Shown piece by piece: positions 54,542 through 63,687 of a DNA stretch of 64,000 bases. Below the pieces are notes generated by a model that saw nothing but the letters and a program-made list of their open reading frames with translations, did not search any database and was not told the DNA's origin. Where the stretch lies: NCBI RefSeq assembly GCF_003415655.1, contig NZ_QRHC01000002.1:620008-684007 (forward strand), in the 5' to 3' direction. A program made the position numbers and the translations under genes. How positions within the stretch are numbered: the first letter of the stretch is position 1; each line of letters begins with the position of its first letter. Source of the DNA: Vibrio maerlii. GTDB lineage: Bacteria; Pseudomonadota; Gammaproteobacteria; Enterobacterales; Vibrionaceae.

Positions 54542-56113
54542 ATGCAGTCAGTTCAAGGTTCTGAAGCGCTTCAAGCTTCATCAAGCCTACCAACTAGTAA
54601 GAACGTATTTATCAAATGGGCTTTATTAGCCTCGGTTGGTATCGTTAATGGCTACGCTACAATCCTAATGTATTCTCGCGGTGAGCTCTCTTTTGCATTG
54701 CTTACTGTGGTTCTAACGGCTCTAGCACTTTACATTTTTGGTAGTAAGAAAACATACGCACACCGTTATATCTACCCAGGTATTGCGGGCATGATCCTTT
54801 TCATCATTTTCCCTTTGATCTATACCATAGGTCTCGCGTTTACTAACTACAGTGCTAAAAACCAACTCTCACTTGAACGGGCACAAACGGTTCTCTTAGA
54901 TAGAACTTTCCAAGGTGGTGATAGCTACGGTTTCGATCTTTATCAAGTTGATGACGGCCATCAACTGGTTGTGAAGAAGAACGGTGATCTTCTAGCGAGT
55001 CCAGTATTCACAATGGGTGAGCTCAATGGTCAAGAGTTCAATCTGACTAAGATTGCTGAAGCAACAGGTTCTAAAGAGAAGATCAAAGCGATCATCCAAA
55101 ACCGTAGTGCACTTTCAAGCATCGATTTAATCACGCCATCTGGTGAAGAAGTTCGTATGAGCGGCCTGCGTAAATTCGCATCTGTTGCTCCTCAATATAC
55201 GCTTCAAGAAGATGGGGAAACGCTACTTGATAACCAAACAGGTGGCTACCTAAAACCAAACATGGAAGTGGGCTTCTACCAACCCGTTGATGCCGATGGT
55301 AACTTCGTTGGTGACACGCTATCTCCTGGCTTCGTGGTTGAAATTGGTACTGCTAACTTTGAGCGTGTTTGGAAAGACGAAGGCATTAAAGAACCGTTCA
55401 TCAGTATCTTTATCTGGACAGTAGTATTCTCTGTTCTGACAGTTATCTTCACACTTGTCATTGGTCTAGTTCTAGCAAGTGTTGTTCAATGGGAAGAGCT
55501 TAAAGGCCGCGCGGTATACCGAGTGCTGCTGATTCTTCCTTATGCGGTACCTGCGTTCATCTCGATTCTTATCTTTAAAGGTCTCTTCAACCAGAGTTTT
55601 GGTGAGATCAATATGATGTTGAATGCGATGTTCGGTATTGCGCCAAACTGGTTCTCTGACCCGTTCACAGCGAAAGCTATGGTGCTTATCGTGAACACAT
55701 GGTTGGGTTTCCCTTACATGATGATTCTATGTATGGGTCTGCTTAAAGCGATTCCTGATGACCTATACGAAGCGTCTGCGATTGATGGCTCGAACTTCAT
55801 CGATAACTTCCGTCGCATCACGTTCCCATTGATGATTAAACCACTGACTCCTCTATTGATTGCGAGCTTTGCGTTTAACTTCAACAACTTTGTAATGATT
55901 CAGCTGTTGACTAACGGTGGTCCAAACATGATCGGTACCTCTGAGCCAGCAGGTTACACCGACCTACTTGTGAGCTACACCTACCGAATCGCATTCGAAG
56001 GTGGCGGCGGTCAAGACTTCGGTCTGGCAAGTGCGATTGCAACGCTTATCTTCCTATTGGTTGGCGCGCTGGCACTACTAAACCTTCGCTTCACTAAGCT
56101 ATCTCAAGATTAA
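54542..56113 (+). CDS. malF: Maltose/maltodextrin permease MalF
   Basis: 523 residues. Eight membrane segments are expected; a large periplasmic domain (about 105-275) follows the third or fourth segment, the P2 loop that contacts MalE and is special to MalF. The EAA coupling loop reads DLYEASAIDGSNFIDNFRRI, and the C-terminal part ends with LGALALLNLRFTKLSQD-like charged residues. It forms the channel with MalG. Ribosome site and spacing to malE are normal. Confidence 0.96.
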   Translation: MQSVQGSEALQASSSLPTSKNVFIKWALLASVGIVNGYATILMYSRGELSFALLTVVLTALALYIFGSKKTYAHRYIYPGIAGMILFIIFPLIYTIGLAFTNYSAKNQLSLERAQTVLLDRTFQGGDSYGFDLYQVDDGHQLVVKKNGDLLASPVFTMGELNGQEFNLTKIAEATGSKEKIKAIIQNRSALSSIDLITPSGEEVRMSGLRKFASVAPQYTLQEDGETLLDNQTGGYLKPNMEVGFYQPVDADGNFVGDTLSPGFVVEIGTANFERVWKDEGIKEPFISIFIWTVVFSVLTVIFTLVIGLVLASVVQWEELKGRAVYRVLLILPYAVPAFISILIFKGLFNQSFGEINMMLNAMFGIAPNWFSDPFTAKAMVLIVNTWLGFPYMMILCMGLLKAIPDDLYEASAIDGSNFIDNFRRITFPLMIKPLTPLLIASFAFNFNNFVMIQLLTNGGPNMIGTSEPAGYTDLLVSYTYRIAFEGGGGQDFGLASAIATLIFLLVGALALLNLRFTKLSQD

Positions 56114-56125
56114 GGAGTAACGACA

Positions 56126-57016
56126 ATGGCAATGGTACAAGGCAAATCCTTAAAATACCGTGTATGGGCGACCCATGCTGCTCTTTGGGCGTTCCTATCA
56201 CTGATTATCTTCCCACTACTGATGATCATTGCGATATCATTCCGTGAAGGTAACTTTGCAACGGGTAGTCTGATTCCAGACAACCCATCGCTTGAGCACT
56301 GGAAACTGGCGTTAGGTATCGCAGTAACCAATGCAGATGGCACAGTAACACAGCCTCCTTTCCCAGTATTAACCTGGCTATGGAACTCAGTAAAAGTTGC
56401 GGGCATTACGTCAATTCTGATTGTTGCGCTTTCAACCACGTCGGCTTACGCATTTGCTCGTATGAAGTTTAAAGGCAAGAACACTATCCTTAAAGCGATG
56501 ATGATCTTCCAGATGTTCCCAGCAGTACTCGCTCTTGTAGCGCTTTACGCTCTATTTGATAAGTTGGGTCAGTACATTCCGTTCCTAGGTTTGAACACGC
56601 ACGGTGGTCTTATCTTCTCTTACCTAGGCGGTATCGCACTGCACGTTTGGACAATCAAAGGCTATTTCGAAACGATTGATAACTCATTAGAAGAAGCAGC
56701 AGCACTAGATGGCGCAACACCATGGCAAGCATTCCGCCTAGTATTGCTACCACTATCGGTGCCGATTCTAGCGGTAGTATTCATCCTGTCGTTTATCGGC
56801 GTGGTGGGTGAAGTTCCGGTAGCATCTCTACTGCTTTCTGATGTAAACTCGTACACATTAGCGGTAGGTATGCAGCAGTACCTATACCCACAAAACTACC
56901 TGTGGGGTGACTTTGCTGCGGCAGCTGTACTGTCTGCAATACCAATCACAGCTGTATTCTTGTTGGCACAACGTTGGCTAGTCGGGGGACTTACTGCCGG
57001 CGGTGTGAAAGGATAA
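56126..57016 (+). CDS. malG: Maltose/maltodextrin permease MalG
   Basis: 296 residues with six membrane segments. The EAA loop reads [20 protein letters not shown], and the C-terminus [11 protein letters not shown] is the MalG tail that reaches the MalK dimer. MalG ends the operon, with TAAGGAG as ribosome site 12 bases after malF. Its 3' end leads into the MicX-like region. Confidence 0.97.
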   Translation: MAMVQGKSLKYRVWATHAALWAFLSLIIFPLLMIIAISFREGNFATGSLIPDNPSLEHWKLALGIAVTNADGTVTQPPFPVLTWLWNSVKVAGITSILIVALSTTSAYAFARMKFKGKNTILKAMMIFQMFPAVLALVALYALFDKLGQYIPFLGLNTHGGLIFSYLGGIALHVWTIKGYFETIDNSLEEAAALDGATPWQAFRLVLLPLSVPILAVVFILSFIGVVGEVPVASLLLSDVNSYTLAVGMQQYLYPQNYLWGDFAAAAVLSAIPITAVFLLAQRWLVGGLTAGGVKG

Positions 57017-57204
57017 GAATAATAAGGCGACCTCTTAGGTCGCCTATTATGTTGTATCAGCACTTAACATTTGGTTTGGCCGCCGATCGGTTAAGTTGCC
57101 ACAACACTGGCGTTACGCATAGCTGGCTGTTAAGCAAGTTCCTTACTAACTCATTGACTAACAGTTTTTGTAACCAAAACCCGAGCTTCTGCTTGGGTTT
57201 TTTT
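57017..57204 (+). ncRNA. micX: Candidate MicX sRNA from the malG 3' region
   Basis: A stem-loop (AGGCGACCT/AGGTCGCCT, 57025-57045) follows the malG stop and about 130 non-coding bases lead to an intrinsic terminator at 57176-57204 (ACCCGAGC, loop TTCT, GCTTGGGT, then TTTTTTT). In V. cholerae the Hfq-dependent sRNA MicX is made from the 3' end of the malG gene (VCA0943) and processed by RNase E to about 190 nucleotides, which fits this position and length. Sequence identity with MicX is from memory of its location, not aligned. The start is approximate. Confidence 0.6.
57176..57204 (+). terminator. Intrinsic terminator ending malG/MicX transcripts
   Basis: AACCCGAGC pairs with GCTTGGGTT (one G-U) around TTCT, followed by seven T residues. 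Confidence 0.9.
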
Positions 57205-57330
57205 ATACCTGTAAATCATCGTTTTGGGGAGAAGAACGCATCAGGATGCGATTGAGTGTTGAGAAATGAATGCAAGCGATGAGGTGTTTGCATAAAAATT
57301 GATATTGAAAAAGCTTTTATAGAAGGAAGT

Positions 57331-57582
57331 TTAAAAAGAGCTTAGAGTCTCATGGTTAGACGGAGCACAACCGACGTACTGTAGCAGGATATAAACACTC
57401 TCTTGAGACATAGCAACACGCCTAAAGAGATCAGCAAAGGTCTCGTCCCCGCCAAAGCATGCACGAATGTAGTGATTGATTTCTTGTTCGTTGTAGCCTT
57501 CAACATACATGGTTCTTACCCATTGGTATTCTACCGAGCTCGTATCTTTGAGTGCCTGAGTGTTAAGAGTGATCTGCTCCAA
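57331..57582 (-). CDS. Small hypothetical protein
   Basis: 83 residues from a TTG at 57582, with AAGGAAGGA just upstream. I do not recognise a family. It is soluble and helical (VEYQWVRTMYVEGYNEQEIN, FADLFRRVAMSQESVYILLQ), with a Cys in CFGG and one in VGCAP. No signal or membrane part. It stands alone between the malEFG operon and the thioesterase; coding status rests on the long open frame and the ribosome site. Confidence 0.6.
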   Translation of the reverse strand: MEQITLNTQALKDTSSVEYQWVRTMYVEGYNEQEINHYIRACFGGDETFADLFRRVAMSQESVYILLQYVGCAPSNHETLSSF

Positions 57583-57762
57583 AGTCCTTCCTTAAATGCA
57601 GAATTACGGGCTTTCCCGAATAACTGCATGGCATTAGAACAGATAAAAATGAAAAAATGATGACAGCGACTCTAAGAAAGCAAGATCACTCTGCGTATGG
57701 ATTACTAGACCACTTCGTTGCTGGAAAACTAGATATCTAGATTCAAGTTATCTTTAGATGTT

Positions 57763-57792
57763 AAAAAGGGTTGACGTGTTGGCGCCAACCCT
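57763..57792 (-). terminator. Intrinsic terminator of the thioesterase gene, beyond the microsatellite
   Basis: AGGGTTG at 57767-57773 pairs with CAACCCT at 57786-57792; on the minus strand TTTTTAAC follows. It also contains the 12-bp palindrome GTTGGCGCCAAC. The gene's stop codon is 170 bases upstream, so the repeat array lies in the transcribed 3' UTR. Confidence 0.75.
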
Positions 57793-57800
57793 CAAAACTC

Positions 57801-57960
57801 TAGCTCTCTAGCTCTCTAGCTCTCTAGCTCTCTAGCTCTCTAGCTCTCTAGCTCTCTAGCTCTCTAGCTCTCTAGCTCTCTAGCTCTCTAGCTCTCTAGC
57901 TCTCTAGCTCTCTAGCTCTCTAGCTCTCTAGCTCTCTAGCTCTCTAGCTCTCTAGCTCTT
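57801..57960. repeat. Microsatellite, 20 copies of an 8-bp unit
   Basis: TAGCTCTC repeated 19 times without change, and a last copy TAGCTCTT whose final T is the first base (on the plus strand) of the thioesterase stop codon. The minus-strand unit is GAGAGCTA. The unit length is not a multiple of three, but the array lies just after the stop, so length changes would alter only the 3' UTR. Perfect copies imply recent slippage. Confidence 0.95.
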
Positions 57961-58445
57961 TACTTCAAAAACTTAACGTGGGCTTCCATCTCTTCACCAA
58001 TCTGCTTGCGCATGTTCATGAGTTTGATGGCGGATTCGCGCAGTTTTATGTCATCTTCCGTTTCTGGAATCCACTCCGGAACTGGGGTTGGTTTACCTTC
58101 TTCATCGACAGCAACCATGATAACAATACAGTGCGTGGTGAGACGGTTTTCAAGTTTTTTCGGATCGCTGGCTTGCACATCAATGGCAATGTGCATCGAG
58201 CTTGAACCGGTGTAGATGACCTTGGCCGTAACTTCGACCATATTGCCTACATGAATAGGGGCAACAAATCTGATTCCCCCAGCGTAGGCGGTAATACAAT
58301 ACTTGCCACTCCATGCGGCTGAACAGGCATAAGCGGCCAAATCGATCCATTTCATCACGGCTCCACCGTGAACCTTTCCACCAAAATTCACATCGCCCGG
58401 CTCAGCTAAAAATCGTAGTGTGACTTCGCGTTTTTCTCTTCCCAT
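57960..58445 (-). CDS. Acyl-CoA thioesterase (hotdog fold, YciA/ACOT-like)
   Basis: 161 residues from the ATG at 58445; an in-frame ATG 16 codons earlier lacks a better site. The hotdog core reads LAEPGDVNFGGKVHGGAVMK with WIDLAAYACSAAWSGKYCIT after it, the substrate-binding pattern of acyl-CoA thioesterases. It hydrolyses acyl-CoA to free fatty acid and CoA. Its stop codon abuts the 8-bp microsatellite. Confidence 0.9.
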   Translation of the reverse strand: MGREKREVTLRFLAEPGDVNFGGKVHGGAVMKWIDLAAYACSAAWSGKYCITAYAGGIRFVAPIHVGNMVEVTAKVIYTGSSSMHIAIDVQASDPKKLENRLTTHCIVIMVAVDEEGKPTPVPEWIPETEDDIKLRESAIKLMNMRKQIGEEMEAHVKFLK

Positions 58446-58601
58446 GAGACATCCCTTATTATTGTTTTCATAGACTCTTGTAACAAAATTCAAACAAATA
58501 AGACAGTGAAATTAGGTGGTTAAAATAATTCGCTTTTCTCATCCTCCTGAAGTTGGCAGAATTATCGGGTACCTCACACTTATCTAGGACGATAGCACCC
58601 G

Positions 58602-59858
58602 ATGCGATTACTCCACACCTCAGACTGGCATCTTGGCCAAAACTTCTTTACCCAAAACAGAAAATCAGAACATCAGGCATTTACTCAATGGCTGATCCAG
58701 CAAGTGGAAGAACGAAATATTGATGCCGTGGTGATCGCGGGGGATGTGTTTGATACCGGAACTCCACCAAGTTATGCACGTGAGTTGTATAACCAATTTA
58801 TTGTTAATTTGAACAAAGTAGGTTGCCAGTTGGTGGTGTTGGGAGGAAACCATGACTCGGTTTCAACCCTTAATGAGTCCAAGCAGCTGCTCGCACAACT
58901 CAACACCCAGGTTATTGCCAGTACGAGCTCTGAGCCGAGTGAACAAGTTGTCGAGCTCAAACGCAATGATGAGGTCATAGGATTAGTGTGCGCCATTCCA
59001 TTTGTGCGTGCTCGTGATGTGATGTCGAGTCAAGCCGGAGAATCTGGAGTAGAAAAGCAACAAGCCCTAGGTAAGGCAATCGCAGAACATTATCACCTTG
59101 TTTATCAAGAAGCTTTTAAACGTCGAGAAGAGCTAGGTAAGGAGATTCCAATTATTGCCACGGGGCACCTTACGGCGTTAGGTGTGAAAACGAGCGAATC
59201 TGTTCGTGATATTTACATTGGTACATTAGATGGCTTTGATGCCAATGGTTTCCCTCCAGCAGACTACATCGCCCTCGGCCACATTCATCGCCCACAAGTC
59301 GTTGCAAAACAAGAGTATATTCGTTATTGCGGTTCACCAATTCCTTTGAGCTTTGATGAGCTCAAATGGCAGAAGCAGGTGATTGTGGTTGAGTTTGATG
59401 GTACTGATCCCACAATTGAACCGATAGAAGTTCCCCGTTTTCAAGCGATGCAGGCGATCAAGGGCGACCTTGAAAGTATTGAGAAGCAGCTTAGCGACCT
59501 CGATTTTGAACACTCAGAAGTGTTGTGGCTCTCCATCGAAGTTGAAACACAAGATTACCTCACCGATCTGCAAGAAAGAGTTCAAATTCTTCTTGAGGGG
59601 ACGTGTTGGGAAGTGGTTCAGCTGCGTCGCGCTAAAGGTGTACGAAATCATACAATGCAAGCCCAAGAGAAGATTGAACTTTCCGAGCTCACACCGTTTG
59701 AGGTGTTTGAGAAACGTCTTGATCTGGAAGCCTTCGATAGCGATGAGTTGAAGCAAAGAAAACAAAGAATTACTACTACGTTCAATCAAATAGTTGAGGG
59801 TGTTGAGCTAGAGGCCGCTCCTCAAACGCCACACATCGAAGGAGAGAAGTCATCATGA
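58602..59858 (+). CDS. sbcD: Exonuclease subunit SbcD (Mre11-like)
   Basis: 418 residues. All phosphodiesterase motifs are seen: HTSDWHLGQ (I), VIAGDVFDTG (II), LGGNHDS (III), ATGHLTALG (IV) and ALGHIHRPQ (V), so the Mn-dependent nuclease should be active. The C-terminal 110 residues are a capping and SbcC-binding part. With SbcC it cuts hairpins and trims protein-blocked ends. Its stop overlaps the sbcC start by four bases (ATGA). Confidence 0.96.
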   Translation: MRLLHTSDWHLGQNFFTQNRKSEHQAFTQWLIQQVEERNIDAVVIAGDVFDTGTPPSYARELYNQFIVNLNKVGCQLVVLGGNHDSVSTLNESKQLLAQLNTQVIASTSSEPSEQVVELKRNDEVIGLVCAIPFVRARDVMSSQAGESGVEKQQALGKAIAEHYHLVYQEAFKRREELGKEIPIIATGHLTALGVKTSESVRDIYIGTLDGFDANGFPPADYIALGHIHRPQVVAKQEYIRYCGSPIPLSFDELKWQKQVIVVEFDGTDPTIEPIEVPRFQAMQAIKGDLESIEKQLSDLDFEHSEVLWLSIEVETQDYLTDLQERVQILLEGTCWEVVQLRRAKGVRNHTMQAQEKIELSELTPFEVFEKRLDLEAFDSDELKQRKQRITTTFNQIVEGVELEAAPQTPHIEGEKSS

Positions 59859-62800
59859 AAATTCTAAGTTTAAGCTTCTCGAATTTAAATTCATTGAAAG
59901 GGGATTGGAAGGTCGATTTTCGACAATCTCCTTTTGCAGACAATGGCTTGTTCGCCATTACCGGCCCGACTGGCGCGGGTAAAACAACGCTACTTGATGC
60001 TATCTGCCTTGCCTTGTATCACAGTACTCCACGTCTTGGTCAATTGTCGGCTACCAGTAACGAGATTATGACTCGCGGTGAGTCTGAGTGTCGTGCCGAG
60101 GTTGAGTTTGAGGTTCAAGGTAAGGCGTATCGCGCTTTTTGGAGCATGCGCCGCTCTCGCGGAAAAGCGGACGGAAAACTTCAAGCAGCACAAGTTGAAC
60201 TCGCTGAAGTTGAAAGCGGTAAAATTTTAGCTAACCAAGTAAAGCGAAAGAATGAGTTTATTGAGTCTATTACCGGCTTGGACTTTGGGCGTTTCACCAA
60301 GTCGATGATGCTTTCTCAAGGACAATTTGCAGCGTTCCTAAATGCCAAAGAAGGTGAGCGCGCCGAGCTGCTTGAAGAGCTGACGGGCACCGAGATCTAT
60401 GGGGCGATATCAGAGCGTGTACACGAACATTATACCGAGGCTAAGTCAAACCTATCTCAACTCGAAGCGAGAGCACAGGGCGTTCAACTGCTGTCTCATG
60501 AAGAGTTAGCTGCACTCGTAAAAGAGCAATCCGAACTTAAATTAGAGACTCAATCAACGCGAAGTTTACATGATGGGCTTTTAAAGCATCAACGCTGGTG
60601 GCAAAAGGTCTCTGAAAGCGAGAGCGATATTGAACAAGCGACAGTGCGTTTGAGCTTAGCTGAGCAGGCTCAAGAGGAAGCTCAACCAAAACTGGACAAG
60701 CTAGTCACGGCAGAGCCCGCAGAGGCGTTGCGTTCAACATATATGTTGATGAATGATGCGAAAAGTAATGCTGAAAAAGCGCAAGCTCAGCTCAATACTA
60801 AGCGAACAGCGTTAGACAGTGGTGAGATTGAACTAAAGGCAAAACAATCATTGCAACAAGCGACTCGACTTGAGTTTGAAAAGCTGCGTGAATCGGCGAA
60901 ACAACAAGAGGCATTGATCGTCAATCAGGTAGCACCGCTTGATAATAAAATTGAACAGCAGACCGTTAAGTATTCAGAGCAGCAACAACTCGTATCGCGC
61001 ATAGAACAGCAAAGAGCAGCGCTAACTGGCGAGAAGGAACAACTCGAACAGCTGCAAGATAATAGATCGGCTCAGTTAAAAATACTTGTTGAGGAAGTAG
61101 AGCAGTTAGACGGTGAGAACTTAGATAAGCAGCTTCCAACTTGGCAGCAACAGTATCAGCAGATACTTAAAGCCGCTGAGCAAGCTCAGCAAGCTTATAA
61201 GCAGTTAACCGAGCTGAAGAATCAGTCAGCTTCTCTGGAGCAAGAAAAGAACGTCTTGCAACTGGCTGTTACTGGATCTGAAGAGCGTCAAACTGAACTT
61301 AAGAAAGAACTCGACGTTGTTGTCGCTAAGCAACCGAAGGAAGAGCACCAACGCAGCCGTGAGCAGGTTGAGCTTGCATTAAGACAGTCACATCAAACGG
61401 TAACTAACCTTAAACAGTTGAAGCTTACTCAGCAGCAATGGCTAGAAACAAGTCAAGACATCACTCAAAAGCAGCAGCTAAGTAAAGATATTCAACTTCA
61501 ACACCAACAACTGATTAAAGAGCGAGATAGCCTGCGAGAGCAGTTCGCAACTTGTCGTCAGCTCGTTGCATCGCTGCAAGCCAATATCGGTTTAGAGGAA
61601 CAGCTTGCTCACTATCGCAGTGAGTTGGTCGAAGGCGAAGCTTGTCCACTATGCGGTTCAAAAAGTCACCTACTCTCAATGGAGCAAGTTCCTTCTGTTT
61701 CACAAATTATGCAACAGAAAAAGGAAGCGGAGACGCAGCTCAGTAAAGTCGAACTGCAAGGCAAAGAACTGAGCGTTCAAGTCGATTCGCTTAACCGTCA
61801 GTTGTCTGAGATTGGCACAGCTTTAGCGCAGCTTGAACAGAAAAAACAGCAGCTAGAAACTCAATTCTCGACTGAGTATCAAAGTTTAATGGCTAGCCAG
61901 AGCTTGCCTAGATTAGATAGCTCAAGCCCATTAGTGATTGAACAGTTGGAACAACTCGACGGTCTGCTTAATCAAACTATCAAACAACAAGCTTCAATGA
62001 CTCAATGGTTAGATGCTTATACTGTTTGGGAAGCAAGTTTTAAGCATGCTGATGGAGCGCTACAAGAGCACTTGAAAAACGCTCAGCAACAAGCACATCA
62101 ACTAGAACTGGCAACACAAAACCTAGTCAACTTAGAACAGCAAATTGAGCGTGCAAACCAAGCGCAGCAGCAAGTGAATGAGCAGCTCGAGAACGACAAA
62201 CGAACGCTTTCTCAAAGCCTTGTTGAGTACGACAAATCCGCAGAGCAGATACTTAGACAATCGAACCGAGAGTTTGAAAGCTATATCGGGCAGCTAGCCA
62301 CTAAGGTTTCATCGTGGAAGCAGTCAAAACAACAACAAATCGACTTAGCTCAGAAGATCGAAAAGGATGCCGTGATTCTTGAGAACCATACAAAGAGACT
62401 CACTGAACTTACCAGCGAACTTGATACTAATACCACCTCCTTACAAGCAATATTGTCTGAGCTAACAGCAAGTAAGCAGCAAAGAGAGTCGTTGTTTGGC
62501 AATCAGTCGATAGCGGATGTACGTGTTGACTGGCAGCAAAAGCTCACAACACAAGAAGGTCGCTTGAATGCCATCGTTGAACAATTCAATCAACTGAACA
62601 GCCAGCAAGAGTCGCTGCGTGGTGAAATCTCTAGCTTGGAACAAATCAGTGTTGATTTTGCCGTTAAGTTAGAGAGGCATCAAACCGAATGGTTGAATAA
62701 GCTAGAAGATAGTTGCTTTGATGATGAAGAAGCGTTCATCAATGCTCTTATTGATGGTGAAGAACTAGAGACATTGCGCAAGCTCAAGCAAGATTTGGCT

Positions 62801-63616
62801 ATGCAACTCAAAGAAGCACAAGCGCTAAAAGAGTCTAAACAACAGGTTCTGAATGCTCTCAGAGAGCAGTTTGAGGCACAAGAATGGCAACAAATGGCTT
62901 TATCTGAGGTAGAAGCTCAGCTTACAGAGGTGTCCGCTAAGCTCGAGCTGATGCTTAGCCGAGATGGCGCAATTCGCCAAGCTTTGGAGTCGGATCAAGC
63001 TCGTCGCGAAGGACAGCAAGCTCTGTTTGAAGAGATTGAACGTTACCGAGAGCATTATGATGATGCACAGTACCTGCACTCGCTGATTGGTTCTAAGTCG
63101 GGGGACAAGTTCCGTAAGTTCGCTCAAGGATTAACGTTAGACAACTTGGTTTATTTGGCCAACCAGCAGCTTGAACGACTGCATGGCCGATATTTGCTAA
63201 GCCGACGTAGAAACAGTCGCGATGAGTATGACGGGCTTGAATTAGCCGTGGTTGATACCTGGCAGGGGGAAGCGGTGCGAGACACCAAAACTCTATCTGG
63301 TGGTGAAAGTTTCTTGGTGAGTCTAGCATTGGCATTGGCCCTGTCTGACTTAGTGAGCCACAAAACCAGTATTGATTCCCTATTCTTAGATGAAGGCTTT
63401 GGTACCCTTGACGCTGACACGTTAGATATTGCGCTTGATGCGTTAGATAACCTTAACTCAAGTGGTAAAACCATTGGGGTAATTAGTCACGTTGAAGCAA
63501 TGAAAGAAAGGATTCCTGTACAACTCAAAGTGACGAAAAAGAGTGGATTGGGAGTGAGTATGCTCGAGCCGCAATACAAAGATATTAGGTCAACAGACCC
63601 AAGAGTATCTTCATAA
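59855..63616 (+). CDS. sbcC: Exonuclease subunit SbcC (Rad50-like)
   Basis: 1253 residues, typical for the large Vibrio SbcC. N-terminal Walker A GPTGAGKTTLLDA (about 38-50); long Gln/Glu-rich coiled coils on either side of the zinc hook EGEACPLCGSKSH (Cys597 and Cys600); C-terminal signature LSGGESFLVSLALALALSD, Walker B SLFLDEGFGTLD and the D-loop. The ATPase opens and closes the SbcCD complex on DNA hairpins. Start is fixed by the 4-base overlap with sbcD. Confidence 0.96.
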   Translation: MKILSLSFSNLNSLKGDWKVDFRQSPFADNGLFAITGPTGAGKTTLLDAICLALYHSTPRLGQLSATSNEIMTRGESECRAEVEFEVQGKAYRAFWSMRRSRGKADGKLQAAQVELAEVESGKILANQVKRKNEFIESITGLDFGRFTKSMMLSQGQFAAFLNAKEGERAELLEELTGTEIYGAISERVHEHYTEAKSNLSQLEARAQGVQLLSHEELAALVKEQSELKLETQSTRSLHDGLLKHQRWWQKVSESESDIEQATVRLSLAEQAQEEAQPKLDKLVTAEPAEALRSTYMLMNDAKSNAEKAQAQLNTKRTALDSGEIELKAKQSLQQATRLEFEKLRESAKQQEALIVNQVAPLDNKIEQQTVKYSEQQQLVSRIEQQRAALTGEKEQLEQLQDNRSAQLKILVEEVEQLDGENLDKQLPTWQQQYQQILKAAEQAQQAYKQLTELKNQSASLEQEKNVLQLAVTGSEERQTELKKELDVVVAKQPKEEHQRSREQVELALRQSHQTVTNLKQLKLTQQQWLETSQDITQKQQLSKDIQLQHQQLIKERDSLREQFATCRQLVASLQANIGLEEQLAHYRSELVEGEACPLCGSKSHLLSMEQVPSVSQIMQQKKEAETQLSKVELQGKELSVQVDSLNRQLSEIGTALAQLEQKKQQLETQFSTEYQSLMASQSLPRLDSSSPLVIEQLEQLDGLLNQTIKQQASMTQWLDAYTVWEASFKHADGALQEHLKNAQQQAHQLELATQNLVNLEQQIERANQAQQQVNEQLENDKRTLSQSLVEYDKSAEQILRQSNREFESYIGQLATKVSSWKQSKQQQIDLAQKIEKDAVILENHTKRLTELTSELDTNTTSLQAILSELTASKQQRESLFGNQSIADVRVDWQQKLTTQEGRLNAIVEQFNQLNSQQESLRGEISSLEQISVDFAVKLERHQTEWLNKLEDSCFDDEEAFINALIDGEELETLRKLKQDLAMQLKEAQALKESKQQVLNALREQFEAQEWQQMALSEVEAQLTEVSAKLELMLSRDGAIRQALESDQARREGQQALFEEIERYREHYDDAQYLHSLIGSKSGDKFRKFAQGLTLDNLVYLANQQLERLHGRYLLSRRRNSRDEYDGLELAVVDTWQGEAVRDTKTLSGGESFLVSLALALALSDLVSHKTSIDSLFLDEGFGTLDADTLDIALDALDNLNSSGKTIGVISHVEAMKERIPVQLKVTKKSGLGVSMLEPQYKDIRSTDPRVSS

Positions 63617-63652
63617 GTCGATCTCCTCGACATTAGTTACGTATCTAAATCG

Positions 63653-63687
63653 ATACCCTAGGGCAAAGTCTGTCTTAGGGTATTTTT
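63653..63687 (+). terminator. sbcC terminator ending at the next start codon
   Basis: ATACCCTA pairs with TAGGGTAT around a 15-base loop, followed by TTTT. The next gene's ATG is directly after this, so its ribosome site (TAGGG) lies inside the hairpin. Confidence 0.8.

Noticed and set aside
57657..57740. 27-codon open frame with tandem ATGs before the microsatellite
   Set aside because: Very short, no convincing ribosome site and no family known to me. It could be a remnant of a longer gene; not supported as a gene.
57801..57960. CRISPR-like array
   Set aside because: Direct 8-bp units with no spacers; a microsatellite, and no cas genes are near.
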